Of a stretch of 64,000 nucleotides of DNA, positions 1-9,171 are shown in pieces. A program made the position numbers and the translations under genes. The stretch's first letter is position 1, and each line of letters opens with the position of its first letter. Origin of the DNA: Pelagicoccus sp. SDUM812005 (GTDB lineage Bacteria; Verrucomicrobiota; Verrucomicrobiia; Opitutales; Opitutaceae); NCBI RefSeq assembly GCF_031127875.1, contig NZ_JARXIA010000006.1:62001-126000 (forward strand). Reading direction: 5' to 3'. The notes beneath the pieces are model-generated. The model had not been told where the DNA came from, searched no databases, and saw only the letters and a program-made list of their open reading frames with translations.

Positions 1-485
1 TTGATTTCCTCCTCGCTTACGGTGGTGCCGGACTTGCGGGCGATGAGGGTGATCCACTTGGTGAACTCTTCGCGGTAGAGGGTATCGGCCCGGGCGAGGG
101 CGGCTTGGATATCGGGGTCGCGGGTGGCTTCGGCGCACATTTCGATGAAGAGGACGGGGTTCATTTTCGTGCTGCCGTCCTTGCCCCACTCTTGTATGAG
201 CTCGAGGAGCTTGCTGATGTAGTCTTCGACGGTGTCGGAGTCTTCGGTGAGGGTGTGGCGTTCCGAGAGCTGGCGCTCGATGATGGCGAGGATAATGGCG
301 CTCTTGCTCTTGAAGTAGCGGTAGGCGAGGCCTTGGCTGATGCCGGCGGTTTCGGCGACGCGGGCCATGCTGGCGGCGTGGAAGCCGTGCTGGATGAAGC
401 AGGATTGGGCGGCGTCGAGGATGCGGTTGCGCTGGGCCTCGGCGCGTTCGGGGGAGCGGGGACTTTCTTTGTCGGAGGATTTCAT
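1..485 (-). CDS. TetR/AcrR-family transcriptional regulator (partial, C-terminus beyond window)
   Basis: The reading frame begins at 485 and runs off the left edge, so about 160 N-terminal residues are visible. They start MKSSDKESPRSPERAEAQRN and contain a typical TetR helix-turn-helix at about residues 20-65 (RILDAAQSCFIQHGF, then VAETAGISQGLAYRYFKSK). The ligand-binding part is only partly visible. Its ATG overlaps the TGA of the upstream outer-membrane channel gene (ATGA), so it is the last gene of the RND efflux operon. TetR proteins in this setting usually repress their own efflux operon and are released by a transported compound. The paired palindromes before the first gene (6205-6254) are the likely operators. 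Family assignment is firm; the inducer is unknown. Confidence 0.9.
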   Translation of the reverse strand, partial: MKSSDKESPRSPERAEAQRNRILDAAQSCFIQHGFHAASMARVAETAGISQGLAYRYFKSKSAIILAIIERQLSERHTLTEDSDTVEDYISKLLELIQEWGKDGSTKMNPVLFIEMCAEATRDPDIQAALARADTLYREEFTKWITLIARKSGTTVSEEEI

Positions 486-1903
486 GACTCTTCCATCCAG
501 CCGCCGCCCAAGGCTTTGTACAAAGCGATGCGGTTGCTTTGTTCGCTGAGCAGGGACTGTATGAGGGATTGGCGGGCACTGTATAGGGTCCTTTGAGCGT
601 CGAGCAAGGTCAGATAGCTGTCGCGTCCGGCCCGGTAGCGCAGCTCGGAGAGGCTTTGGGTTTCGTCGGCGGCTTCCACGAAGGCTTCGATGGCTTGGCG
701 GCGTTGGGCGAGGGTGGAGCTGAGGGCGAGGGCGTCGGCGACTTCCTTGAAGCTGCTTTGGATGGCTTTTTCGTAGCTGGCGAGGGCGATGTCCTGGTCG
801 GCCCGGGCGGCGTCGCGGTTGGCGCGCAGCTTGCCGGCTTGGAAGATGGGCACGGTGACTTGGGGAAGGAAGCTCCAGACGCCGGTGTTGTCGCCGAAGA
901 GGTCGGAGAGTTCTCCGCTGGCGCTGCCGACGGTTCCGGTGAGGGTGATGCGCGGGAAGAAGGCGGCGCGGGCGGCGGCCAGGTTGGCGTTGGCGGCGGC
1001 GAGCTGGTGTTCCTTTTGCTGGAGGTCGGGCCGGCGGAAGAGGGTTTCCGAGGGAATGCCGGCGGGAAGGGCGGCGAGGCCGCTGACTTCGAGGTCGAAG
1101 CGATCCGGCAGGTATTCTTCGGAGAGCTGGCTTCCTACCAGCAGCTCGAGGGCGGAGCGGCTCTGTACGGCTTGGCCGCGGTAGTAGGCGAGCTCGGCCT
1201 GGGCGCTGGCGAGCAGGGTACGCACTTGGCTGAGCTCCAGGTTGGAAACGCTGCCCAGCTCGTTGCCGCGCTGGGAGATCTCGAATTGTTCCTGGTAGCT
1301 TTGCAGGGTGGACTCGGCGATGCGCTGGAGCTCCAGGTTGGCGGAGTGGGTCAAGTAGGCGTTGGCGACTTCGGCGACCAGGCTAATCTGCACGCTGCGT
1401 TGGGCTTGCTCGGTGGCGAGGTACTGCTGCAAGGCGGCGCCGCTGAGGTTCTTGACGCGTCCGAAGAGGTCGATCTCGTATTGGGCGAGCCCGAGGTTGG
1501 CCTGGTAGGTTTCGACTTCGGCGACGGCGTCTCCACCGCTGCGGGTGAGGCTGGCGCTGGCGTTGACGGAGGGAATGCGATCCGATTTCTGGATACGGTA
1601 GGTGGCTCGGGCTCGTTCGACGTTTAGGGCGGCGATGCGCAGGTCTCGGTTGTGGGCGAGGGCTTGCTCGACGAGGCTTTCGAGTTTCGGATCGGTGAGG
1701 AAATTGCGCCAGCCGATTTCGGACGCGTACGGCGCGCCGAAGGCGTTTTCAGCCGGGTCGGCTGGCGTTGAGTATGTTGTGCCGGTAGACCAGTTTTCGC
1801 TGAGCTGAACGTCGGGCTCAGGAAGCTCGGTCTGAAGCGAGGCGCAGCCGGCGAGGCTGATGGCTGCAGCGAAGGCAGGAACTGTGATTTTAAAGTTACG
1901 CAT
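482..1903 (-). CDS. Outer-membrane efflux channel lipoprotein (NodT/OprM, TolC superfamily)
   Basis: This 473-residue protein has a lipoprotein signal peptide (MRNFKITVPAFAAAISLAGC, lipobox LAGC, Cys20). Two OEP repeats follow, with the long coiled helices and Ala/Gln-rich heptads of TolC-type tunnels; the motif RRPDLQQKEHQLAAANA at about 290-306 is typical of NodT-family channels. The length matches OprM. It should trimerise in the outer membrane and pass substrates from the RND pump and adaptor encoded just upstream. Its start lies inside the last codons of the RND gene (8-bp overlap), with AAGGA about 11 bases upstream, and its stop overlaps the TetR start. Tight coupling supports one polycistronic message. 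Substrates cannot be read from sequence. Confidence 0.93.
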   Translation of the reverse strand: MRNFKITVPAFAAAISLAGCASLQTELPEPDVQLSENWSTGTTYSTPADPAENAFGAPYASEIGWRNFLTDPKLESLVEQALAHNRDLRIAALNVERARATYRIQKSDRIPSVNASASLTRSGGDAVAEVETYQANLGLAQYEIDLFGRVKNLSGAALQQYLATEQAQRSVQISLVAEVANAYLTHSANLELQRIAESTLQSYQEQFEISQRGNELGSVSNLELSQVRTLLASAQAELAYYRGQAVQSRSALELLVGSQLSEEYLPDRFDLEVSGLAALPAGIPSETLFRRPDLQQKEHQLAAANANLAAARAAFFPRITLTGTVGSASGELSDLFGDNTGVWSFLPQVTVPIFQAGKLRANRDAARADQDIALASYEKAIQSSFKEVADALALSSTLAQRRQAIEAFVEAADETQSLSELRYRAGRDSYLTLLDAQRTLYSARQSLIQSLLSEQSNRIALYKALGGGWMEES

Positions 1904-4900
1904 GGCTCTGGTGTCCTTTCTTGCGGATGAAGAGGCGTTCGATGACGAAGAAGAAGAGCGGGACGAAGAAGATCCCGAGGAAGGTGCCGACTAGCATGCC
2001 GCCGAGGACTCCGGTACCGATGGCTTGCTGGGCTCCGGAGCCGGCCCCGCTGGCGATGGCGAGCGGAACGACGCCGAGGCCGAAGGCGAGCGAGGTCATG
2101 AGGATTGGCCGCAAGCGATCCTTAACGGCGTGCAAGGTCGCATCCAAAAGATGCATACCGTTCTCGAGGTTGATCTTGGCGAATTCGACGATGAGGATGG
2201 CGTTCTTGCTGGTGAGGCCGACGGTGGTGAGCATGGCGACTTGGAAGTAGACGTCGCGCTCGAAGCCGCGGGCCATGTTTGCCAGTACGGCGCCCACGAT
2301 GCCGAGCGGGGCGGCGAGCAGGACGGCGGTCGGGATGGACCAGCTTTCGTAGAGGGCGGCGAGGGCGAGGAAGACCATGAGCAAGGAAAGGGCGTAGAGG
2401 AGGGTGGTCTGGTTGCCCGCTTGGCGCTCCTGGTAGGAGGAGGCGGTCCACTCGATGCCAAAGCCTTCCGGCAGCTGTTGCACGAGCTTTTCTATTTCCA
2501 GCATGGCGTCGCCGGAGCTGGTGCCGAGGGCACCTTCGCCTTGTATTTGTACGGCTGATACGCCGTTGTATCGTTCGAGGCGAGGGGAACCGTAGTCCCA
2601 CTCGGTGGTACCGAAGGCGGAGAAGGGGACCATCTCGCCTTGATTGTTGGGCACGGACCACTTTTCGAAGTCTTCCGGTTGCATGCGGAAAGCCGCTTCG
2701 GACTGGACGTAGACGCGCTTGACGCGGCCGCGGTCGATGAAGTCGTCGATGTAGAGGCCGCCCCAGGCCACGCCGAGGGTGGTGTTGATGTCGCGGATGG
2801 AAAGCCCGAGGGAGGTGGCTTTGGCGTTGTCGATCAGGACCTTGAGCTGGGGGGCGTCTTCCATGCCGTTGGGGCGGACGCGGGTGAGCTTCGGGTTTTG
2901 GGCGGCGAGGCCGAGCAGTTGGTTGCGGGCGGCGATGAGGGCCTGGTGCCCTTGGCTGCCGTTGTCCTTCAGGTAGAAGGTGAAGCCTGCGGAGTTGCCC
3001 AGTTCGGTGATGGGCGGCGGGGCGAAGGCGTAGATGGTGGCGCCTTCGATCTTGCTGAAGGCGGCGTTGGCGCGATTGGCGAGGGCTTGGGCGCTTTGTT
3101 CCGGATCGGGGCGTTCGCTCCAGTCGGTCATGCTGATGAAGGCCATGCCGTTGGACTGTCCCGAGCCGGCGAAGCTGAAGCCCTGTACGGTGAACGCGTC
3201 GGCGATGACGCCGGCTTCTTCGTTGAGGAGGTAGTCTTCGACTTGCTCGATGACTTCGAGGGTGTGCTCCTTCGTGGCACCGACGGGGCCGATGATTTGG
3301 GCGTAGATGGAGCCTTGGTCTTCGTTGGGCAGGAAGCCGGTCGGCAGCTTGCTAAAGAGCAGGACCATGAGCCCGACGATGACGAGGAAGGCTGCGAAGA
3401 AGCTTTTGCGGTAGCCGATGATGCCTTTGACGGCGCCTTGGTAGCGGGTGTTGGCGCGATCGAAGGTCCGGTTGAACCAGCCGAAGAATCCTGTATCCTT
3501 AATGTGGTGACCTTTTTCGATCGGCTTCAGCATGGTGGCGCAGAGGGCCGGGGTGAAGACGATGGCCACGATGACCGAGAGGGCCATGGCGGATACGATG
3601 GTAATGGAGAACTGCTGGTAGATAACGCCGGTGGCGCCGCCTAGGAAAGCCATGGGCACGAAGACGGCGGAGAGCACGACGCCGATGCCGACGAGGGCTC
3701 CGGTGATTTGGTCCATGGATTTGCGGGCGGCTTCCTTGGGACTGAGCCCTTCCTCGCTCATGAGGCGCTCCACGTTTTCCACGACCACGATGGCGTCGTC
3801 CACGAGCAGACCGATGGCGAGCACCATGGCGAACATGGTAAGCATGTTTATGGAAAATCCGAATACAGCGAGAACGCCGAAGGTTCCCAGCAAGACGACC
3901 GGTATGGCGATGGTGGGGATGAGGGTGGCTCGCCAGTTCTGCAGGAAGAGGAACATGACGATGAAGACGAGGGCAACCGCTTCGAGCAAGGTGTGTACGA
4001 CGCCTTCGATAGCGACTTCCACGAAGGGGGTGTTGTCGAAGGGGATCTCCGCCTTCAGCCCTTCGGGGAGGAAGGGGGCGATGTCGTCGAGCAGCTCTTT
4101 GACCGCGGCGGCGGTTTCCAGGGCGTTGGCTCCGGAAGCGAGGGTGACGGCCATGCCGCCAGCCATTTGCCCGTTGTAGTGGGTTTCCAATCCGTAGATT
4201 TCGGAGCCGAGCTCGACCCGGGCGACGTCGCCGAGGCGGAGGATGGAACCGTCGGGTTCGCTGCGGATGACGATGTCGGCGAATTCCTCGGCGGTTTGCA
4301 GGCGTCCGCGGGTGTTGATGGTAAAGTTGATCTGCTGTCCTTCGACGGCGGGGGCGCCGCCGACTTGTCCGATGGAAACCTGTTGGTTTTGGGCTTGGAC
4401 GGCTGCGGTGATTTCCGAGACGGAAAGCTGGTAGGAATGGAGGGTGTTGGGATCGAGCCAAATGCGCATGGCGTATTGCCCGCCGAATACGCGGGTGCCG
4501 CCGACGCCGTCGACGCGAGCGATTTGGTCGGCCACGTTGGCCACGAGGTAGTCGGCGATATCCACGCGGCCCATGCTGCCGTCTTCGGAAACGAAGCCGA
4601 TGACCATGAGGAAGCCTTCGCCCGATTTGGATACGGTGACGCCTTGCTGCTGCACTTGGCTAGGGAGCAGGGCGGTCGCGGCTTGGATCTTGTTTTGCAC
4701 CTGCACTTGGGCGAGGTCGGGATCGGTGCCGGTTTCGAAGGTGGCGGTGATTTGGGAGGCGCCGGAGGAGTCGCTGGTGGCGGAGAGGTAGATGAGCCCG
4801 TCGAGGCCGGTGAGGCTTTGCTCGATGATTTGGGTGACGGAGTCTTCCACGACCTGGGCGGAGGCGCCCGGGTAGACAGCGGAGATGGCGACCGCTGGCG

Positions 4901-5018
4901 GGGCCACGGTCGGGTAGCGGGAGATGGGGAGCTGCGTCATGCTGAGCGCTCCTGCAATCATGATGGTGAGGGCGATAACCCATGAGAAGATGGGTCGGTC
5001 TATGAAAAATCGTGCCAT
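1896..5018 (-). CDS. RND multidrug efflux pump, HAE1 family (AcrB/MexB-like)
   Basis: The 1040-residue length is that of AcrB. The N-terminus MARFFIDRPIFSWVIAL is the usual first transmembrane helix, followed by a large periplasmic loop (PISRYPTVAPP...) and a second half-repeat with another porter loop. Transmembrane helix 4 carries the proton-relay pair in GLLVDDAIVVVENVERL (about residues 400-416). The second half ends with GVVPLAIASGAGSGAQQAIG, as in HAE1 pumps. It should work as a proton-driven trimer in the inner membrane with the neighbouring adaptor and channel. The gene is 39 bases downstream of the adaptor gene and overlaps the channel gene. Nothing looks truncated. The specific drug or metabolite is unknown. 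Confidence 0.96.
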   Translation of the reverse strand: MARFFIDRPIFSWVIALTIMIAGALSMTQLPISRYPTVAPPAVAISAVYPGASAQVVEDSVTQIIEQSLTGLDGLIYLSATSDSSGASQITATFETGTDPDLAQVQVQNKIQAATALLPSQVQQQGVTVSKSGEGFLMVIGFVSEDGSMGRVDIADYLVANVADQIARVDGVGGTRVFGGQYAMRIWLDPNTLHSYQLSVSEITAAVQAQNQQVSIGQVGGAPAVEGQQINFTINTRGRLQTAEEFADIVIRSEPDGSILRLGDVARVELGSEIYGLETHYNGQMAGGMAVTLASGANALETAAAVKELLDDIAPFLPEGLKAEIPFDNTPFVEVAIEGVVHTLLEAVALVFIVMFLFLQNWRATLIPTIAIPVVLLGTFGVLAVFGFSINMLTMFAMVLAIGLLVDDAIVVVENVERLMSEEGLSPKEAARKSMDQITGALVGIGVVLSAVFVPMAFLGGATGVIYQQFSITIVSAMALSVIVAIVFTPALCATMLKPIEKGHHIKDTGFFGWFNRTFDRANTRYQGAVKGIIGYRKSFFAAFLVIVGLMVLLFSKLPTGFLPNEDQGSIYAQIIGPVGATKEHTLEVIEQVEDYLLNEEAGVIADAFTVQGFSFAGSGQSNGMAFISMTDWSERPDPEQSAQALANRANAAFSKIEGATIYAFAPPPITELGNSAGFTFYLKDNGSQGHQALIAARNQLLGLAAQNPKLTRVRPNGMEDAPQLKVLIDNAKATSLGLSIRDINTTLGVAWGGLYIDDFIDRGRVKRVYVQSEAAFRMQPEDFEKWSVPNNQGEMVPFSAFGTTEWDYGSPRLERYNGVSAVQIQGEGALGTSSGDAMLEIEKLVQQLPEGFGIEWTASSYQERQAGNQTTLLYALSLLMVFLALAALYESWSIPTAVLLAAPLGIVGAVLANMARGFERDVYFQVAMLTTVGLTSKNAILIVEFAKINLENGMHLLDATLHAVKDRLRPILMTSLAFGLGVVPLAIASGAGSGAQQAIGTGVLGGMLVGTFLGIFFVPLFFFVIERLFIRKKGHQSHA

Positions 5019-5057
5019 AGCAGGTGTGCGTTAAGGGTGTTTTTCCGAGGAGGCGGT

Positions 5058-6191
5058 TCAGCCTTCGGAGGCAGCGGCGGCGTTGGTTTGCACCTTGGAT
5101 CCGGGGACGGCTTTCTGTATTCCGTTTACCACTACGCGATCTCCGGCGGAGAGGCCGCTCTCCACGATCCAGCGGTTTTCGACGGCTTGGCCGAGGGTGA
5201 CTTGGCGGTTTTCGACGGTTCCGTCGGCGGCCACGAGCTTGACGGAAGTGGAGCCGTCGAAGTTGCGGGATACGGCTTTTTGCGGCACTAGGATGCCGTT
5301 TTCGCGTTGGCCGACGCTGACGATGCCGCGCAGGTACATTCCCGGCAAGATGAGGTGGTCGGGATTGGGGACCTCGACGCGCAAGGTGTAGCTGCCGGTG
5401 CCGGGGTCGACGGTGGTTTCGGAGAAGGCGATCTTGCCCGGGTGGGGGTAGGGGCTGCCGTTTTCCAGGATGATCTGCACGGGCAGGTCGACGGCCTGCA
5501 GCTCGCCTTGGGCGAGGGCGGCGCGGAGCTGGAGCAGCTCGTTGCTGGATTGGGTGATGTCGACGTAGATGGGGTCGAGCTGTTGGATGGTGGCGAGCGG
5601 GGCGCTTTGGTTGGCGGTGACGAGGGCGCCTTGGGTGACGGAGGAGCGTCCGATCTGTCCGCTGATAGGTGCGGTGATGCGGCTGTAGTCGAGGGTGATC
5701 TGGGCGCTGGCGAGGGAAGCGGCGGCGAGCTGGGCCTGGGCCTCGGCTTGCTGGAGCTTGGCCTGGGAGGCGTCGTATTCCTGGGCGCTGATGGCCTTGG
5801 AGGAATAGAGTTCGGAGCTGCGCTTGGCTTCGGTGCGGGCCAGGGCGAGGGCGGCTTCGGCGTTTTGCAGGGTCGCTTGTGCGATGTTGGCGTTGGCGCG
5901 GTAGAGGGAGTCGTCCAGCTGGTAGAGCGCTTGGCCGGCCTCGACGGTTCCGCCCTCCTGGAAGAGGCGTTCGGCGACGATGCCGTTCACTTGGGGACGG
6001 ACTTCGGCGATGAGGGAGGCGGTGGCCCGGCCCGGGAGCTGGCGGGTGAGAGTGACGGCCTCGGTCTCGATTTCGGCCACGGTGACCGTAGGCGCCGGGC
6101 GGGAGGCGACGGCTGCGGGCTCGGGGCTGCAGCCGGCCACGAGGACGGAGATGAGGAAGACGGGAGCGCTGGTGCGGAGTAGAGCTTTCAT
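5058..6191 (-). CDS. RND efflux periplasmic adaptor subunit (membrane fusion protein, MexA/AcrA-like)
   Basis: The protein has a lipoprotein signal peptide (MKALLRTSAPVFLISVLVAGC, Cys21), a split lipoyl domain (EVRPQVNGIVAERLFQEGGTVEAG), a long alpha-hairpin rich in Ala/Gln/Glu at about 90-165, and beta-barrel and membrane-proximal domains ending IQKAVPGSKV. About 377 residues is normal for AcrA-type adaptors. I chose the ATG at 6191 over an upstream in-frame ATG at 6221 because the later start gives a clean lipobox. The earlier one would place a TetR-like palindrome inside the coding region. It is the first gene of the efflux operon and links pump to channel. Confidence 0.93.
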   Translation of the reverse strand: MKALLRTSAPVFLISVLVAGCSPEPAAVASRPAPTVTVAEIETEAVTLTRQLPGRATASLIAEVRPQVNGIVAERLFQEGGTVEAGQALYQLDDSLYRANANIAQATLQNAEAALALARTEAKRSSELYSSKAISAQEYDASQAKLQQAEAQAQLAAASLASAQITLDYSRITAPISGQIGRSSVTQGALVTANQSAPLATIQQLDPIYVDITQSSNELLQLRAALAQGELQAVDLPVQIILENGSPYPHPGKIAFSETTVDPGTGSYTLRVEVPNPDHLILPGMYLRGIVSVGQRENGILVPQKAVSRNFDGSTSVKLVAADGTVENRQVTLGQAVENRWIVESGLSAGDRVVVNGIQKAVPGSKVQTNAAAASEG

Positions 6192-6204
6192 GGTTTTAGC
6201 CCCG

Positions 6205-6254
6205 AATGAATGGTCGTTCATTTTGTCACGTCAACTAAGAAATGAACGTTCATT
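6205..6254. promoter_or_regulatory. Paired palindromes, probable TetR operators of the efflux operon
   Basis: Two related dyads lie just before the adaptor start. One at 6205-6222 has arms AATGAA and TTCATT around a 6-base centre; the other at 6241-6254 is the perfect palindrome AATGAACGTTCATT. TetR dimers commonly bind such dyads overlapping promoters, and the operon carries its own TetR gene. That the two are connected is inferred; no footprint can be read from sequence. Confidence 0.65.
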
Positions 6255-6268
6255 CATTTTAGTTGAAT

Positions 6269-6298
6269 AAAAAGCTCCCGCTCGAGTCTTGAAGCGGG
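6269..6298 (-). terminator. Intrinsic terminator after the MFS gene
   Basis: Read on the minus strand, a 6-bp stem CCCGCT/AGCGGG (6298-6293 with 6282-6277) is followed by AGC and a run of five T. It lies between the MFS gene and the efflux operon operators, separating the two transcription units. Confidence 0.6.
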
Positions 6299-6332
6299 GC
6301 GACCCGGTTCGGAGGGGGGCGCCCGGTAGGCC

Positions 6333-7637
6333 TTAGCCGCTGACTTCGCGCAGGCGCCAGGCGACGAGGGAACCGGCTACGGAGATGAGGCCGAGGATGC
6401 CGATGGCCCCGCTGGGGCCGAGGCTTTGGGCGAGGAATCCGAGACTGCCCATGAGGAGCAGGGCGATGCCGATGAGGGTATTGCCGACGGCGACGTATGC
6501 GGACTTGTCGCCGCTGATCATGTCGACGAGGTAGGCTTTTCGGCCGAGGCGCACGCCGGCGTAGAAGACGCTGATGGTGAAGAAGAGGATGGCTTGGGCG
6601 AGGGGGGCTTGCAGCCAACGGCTATCGCCGAACTGGTAGGCGAGGGCGATGCCGATGCCGAAGATGCCGCTGGCGAGGGAGGCCATCGCCATGGTCATGC
6701 GGCTGGAAAGGTCGGCGAAGCGTCCCCAGATGGGGCCTCCGATGGTCCCGGCGATGCCTCCGGCCACGATGAGCCAGCCGAGGGTGCTGGCGGAGTCGTT
6801 TCCTTCTTTGGCCATGAGGGTGTAGAAGGGTGGGGCGAGGGCGACGCTGAGCAGGAGTCCGCGGGCGAGCAGGTAGTGTCGAAATTCGCGGTCGTCGGTG
6901 AGGAGTGCCAGGTTTTCGCGGATGGCGTCGACGGGGCTGCGGGCTCCTTCGGTGGCGCCGGGCTCTTCTACGATTTGGGAGAAGCAAAGGGCGGAGAGGA
7001 GCCAGAGGGCTCCGGCGGCGAGGATGAGCACGAAGGGGAGGGAGCTGCCGGAGTCGCTTTTGGCGAAAGTGAGCCAGAGTCCAACGGCGAGCACGAGGGC
7101 GCTGGAGATGCCGGCGCTGTAGCCCATGAGGGCGCCTCTCCGTTTTTTGGATACGGTTTTGCCGATGACGTCTTTGGCGGATACGGAGCAAACGCCGCGA
7201 CCGAGGCTGTAGGCGAGCAGGAGAAATAGGGTGAGGTAGCCTGCGAGGGAGCTCGGCAGGAAGGGGGTGAGGCCTCCGACGAGGAGCAGGCAGACTCCGG
7301 AAAAGGCGGCCCCGGCGAGCCATGCGTTTTTGCGCTTTTCTTTCCGTCTCAGGTATTCGGATACGAACAGCTGAGGCAGGAGCACGCCTGCTTCGCGGAG
7401 GGGGACGATGAAGCCGACGAGGCCTAGGGGCGCTCCGAGGGAGCTGAAGAGCCAGGGAAGGACGAGGCGGGCGCTGCTGAGCTCGTCGGCGAGCTTGCTA
7501 AGGATATTGGAGGCAAGGTAGGCGAAGTAGTTTCGCGGCAGGTGCTTGCAGGCGGCGTCGGGGATGTCCTTGCAAAGTCGGGTCTCCTCTTCGCCATTGA
7601 CGCGGTCGTACAGGTCCCCGAGCGGCTCTAGTTTCAT
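6333..7637 (-). CDS. MFS transporter
   Basis: This 434-residue protein is very hydrophobic, with about 11-12 predicted membrane spans after a roughly 40-residue hydrophilic N-terminus (NYFAYLASNILSKLADELSSAR). The loop after the third span is basic (EYLRRKEKRKNAW), and a second basic loop (VIGKTVSKKRRGALMGYSAG) resembles the conserved loop of MFS carriers. It starts 36 bases after the FMN reductase gene on the same strand and is probably the last gene of the ECF41 sigma operon; a terminator follows. The substrate is unknown. The MFS call is good, the subfamily is not resolved. Confidence 0.8.
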   Translation of the reverse strand: MKLEPLGDLYDRVNGEEETRLCKDIPDAACKHLPRNYFAYLASNILSKLADELSSARLVLPWLFSSLGAPLGLVGFIVPLREAGVLLPQLFVSEYLRRKEKRKNAWLAGAAFSGVCLLLVGGLTPFLPSSLAGYLTLFLLLAYSLGRGVCSVSAKDVIGKTVSKKRRGALMGYSAGISSALVLAVGLWLTFAKSDSGSSLPFVLILAAGALWLLSALCFSQIVEEPGATEGARSPVDAIRENLALLTDDREFRHYLLARGLLLSVALAPPFYTLMAKEGNDSASTLGWLIVAGGIAGTIGGPIWGRFADLSSRMTMAMASLASGIFGIGIALAYQFGDSRWLQAPLAQAILFFTISVFYAGVRLGRKAYLVDMISGDKSAYVAVGNTLIGIALLLMGSLGFLAQSLGPSGAIGILGLISVAGSLVAWRLREVSG

Positions 7638-7673
7638 TCTATAGGAAGCGTTTGGGGACGAGCAGGCGGCGGC

Positions 7674-8201
7674 TTAGGTGCTTGTAAGTTGGGCGCAGGC
7701 GTTGCGGAGGAATTCGAGGCGCATGGGGTCGGTGATTCCGTTTTGGGGATCGAAGGAATCGGGGAAGCTGGGCAGGCTGAAGGTGGCTTTCAGGTCGGCG
7801 CCCATGCGGGGGAAGGTGGCTTTGGCTGCTTCGAGCACGGAGGCTCCGCCGCGTCCGCCTGGGGAGGTGGAGAGGAGGAGCATGGGCTTGCCGGCCCAGA
7901 CCTTTTGCTCGGCTCGGGAAGCCCAGTCGTAGAGGTTTTTGAAGGCGGCGGCATAGGAGCCGTTGTGCTCGGCGAGGGAGACGACGAGGGCGTCGTGCGA
8001 GCGGATGGCGGCGAGGAAGGCTTTGGCGTCGGAGGGGACTCCGTTGGCCTTTTCTTCGTCGGCGCTGTAGATGGGGAGGCGGTAGGAGCGCAGGTCGAGC
8101 TGGGTGACTTGGGCTCCCGGGACGAGGCTAGCAGCGAAGTTGGCGAGCTGACGATTGATGGAGGTGGAGCTGGTGGAGGCGCCGAAGGCGAGTACTTTCA
8201 T
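7674..8201 (-). CDS. NAD(P)H-dependent FMN reductase-type oxidoreductase
   Basis: The 175-residue single-domain flavodoxin-like protein has the FMN-phosphate loop near the N-terminus (AFGASTSSTSINRQLANF), the typical middle segment HDALVVSLAEHNGSYAAAFKNLYDWAS, and the STSPGGRGGASVLE loop at about 112-125. These match the NADPH-dependent FMN reductase family (ArsH/YieF/AzoR-like flavin reductases). It follows the ECF41 sigma gene by 63 bases. Oxidoreductases are among the standard neighbours and targets of ECF41 sigma factors, so it is probably part of that regulon. The electron acceptor is not known. Confidence 0.88.
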   Translation of the reverse strand: MKVLAFGASTSSTSINRQLANFAASLVPGAQVTQLDLRSYRLPIYSADEEKANGVPSDAKAFLAAIRSHDALVVSLAEHNGSYAAAFKNLYDWASRAEQKVWAGKPMLLLSTSPGGRGGASVLEAAKATFPRMGADLKATFSLPSFPDSFDPQNGITDPMRLEFLRNACAQLTST

Positions 8202-8264
8202 GCGGCGACTCTGGGGCGCGATCGGAGCCCAAGCAACTTGTTTGGGCCTGTTTTTGCTCTTTCT

Positions 8265-9167
8265 TCAGTTCGGGAGGCGGGCCTGGAGGAGGCGAAGCTT
8301 GTCGGGATTTCGCTGCATGAAGAGGGTTTGGATTTTTGCGTCCTGTATTTCGATGCTGAATACGGTGTCGAGATGGCCGTCGGTGTAAACGAGGGCAGCG
8401 GGTTGGTTGTTGAGCTGGGTGAAGCGGGCGGTTTTTTGTTGGCCGCTTTTCTGGGCTTTGCGGGCGAGGCCGAGGTGAAGTCGGACGATGAGCTCGCGGC
8501 TGCGCAGTGGCTTGCGTACGGCTTTGGCTTTGGCTCCGCCGTCGGAGTAGAGGATGGCGTCGGTGGCGAGGAGGGATTCGAGGGAGCGGGCGTCGCCTTC
8601 GGAGGCGGCTTGCAGGAAGGCGGCGAGGAGGCGTTGGTGGGAGTCGGGGTCGACGGGGGATTTGGGGCGTTGGCTGCGGAGGGCTTTGCGAGCCCGGGCC
8701 GCGAGCTGGCGGCAGGTGGCGGGTTCTTTTTCCAGGATGGAGGCGACGGACTGGAAGGGGTAGTCGAAGACGTCGTGCAGAATGAAGGCGGCACGTTCGG
8801 TGGGGGTGAGCTGCTCCATGGCGTGGAGCAGGGCGATCGTAATGGAATCGTCGATACTGGCGGAGTCGGCGGGGGTATGATCGGTGGTGATGAGGGGCTC
8901 GGGCAGCCAGGGGCCGACGTAGCTTTCGCGGCGGCGCTGGGCGGACTTGAGTCGGTCGAGGGAGAGTCGGCTGGCTACGGTGTGCAGCCAGGCGAGGGGT
9001 TCTCGGATGGAGGAGCGGGCCGACTCCGCGAGGGCGTGCCATTTGAGCAGGCTTTCCTGGGCGATGTCTTGGGCGTCGGCCCAGCTGCCGAGCATGCGGT
9101 AGGCGAGGTTTTCCAGGCTGGGTCGATGGGCTTCGATGGCGGTAGCGTGGGAGTCGGCCGGGTTCAT
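8265..9167 (-). CDS. ECF41-family RNA polymerase sigma factor with SnoaL-like C-terminal extension
   Basis: The 300-residue protein has sigma region 2 (NLAYRMLGSWADAQDIAQES) and region 4 (LTPTERAAFILHDVFDYPFQSVASIL), then a roughly 120-residue SnoaL-like domain. Three ECF41 signatures are visible: WLPEP in the linker, a DGG motif (YSDGGAKAKAV) and NPDKL near the C-terminus. In this family the fused extension replaces an anti-sigma factor and tunes activity. The gene lies 4 bases after an AhpD/CMD-like gene and before an FMN reductase gene, the classical ECF41 neighbourhood. A matching promoter lies upstream of the operon (9725-9751), suggesting autoregulation. The third residue of the DGG(G/A)K motif is Ala rather than the usual Gly. 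Confidence 0.93.
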   Translation of the reverse strand: MNPADSHATAIEAHRPSLENLAYRMLGSWADAQDIAQESLLKWHALAESARSSIREPLAWLHTVASRLSLDRLKSAQRRRESYVGPWLPEPLITTDHTPADSASIDDSITIALLHAMEQLTPTERAAFILHDVFDYPFQSVASILEKEPATCRQLAARARKALRSQRPKSPVDPDSHQRLLAAFLQAASEGDARSLESLLATDAILYSDGGAKAKAVRKPLRSRELIVRLHLGLARKAQKSGQQKTARFTQLNNQPAALVYTDGHLDTVFSIEIQDAKIQTLFMQRNPDKLRLLQARLPN

Positions 9168-9171
9168 GGTG

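Noticed and set aside
3708-4985. Long open frame opposite the RND pump gene
   Set aside because: GC-rich codon structure of the real gene keeps the opposite strand open. The translation is Gly/Asp/Val-rich low complexity without family motifs.
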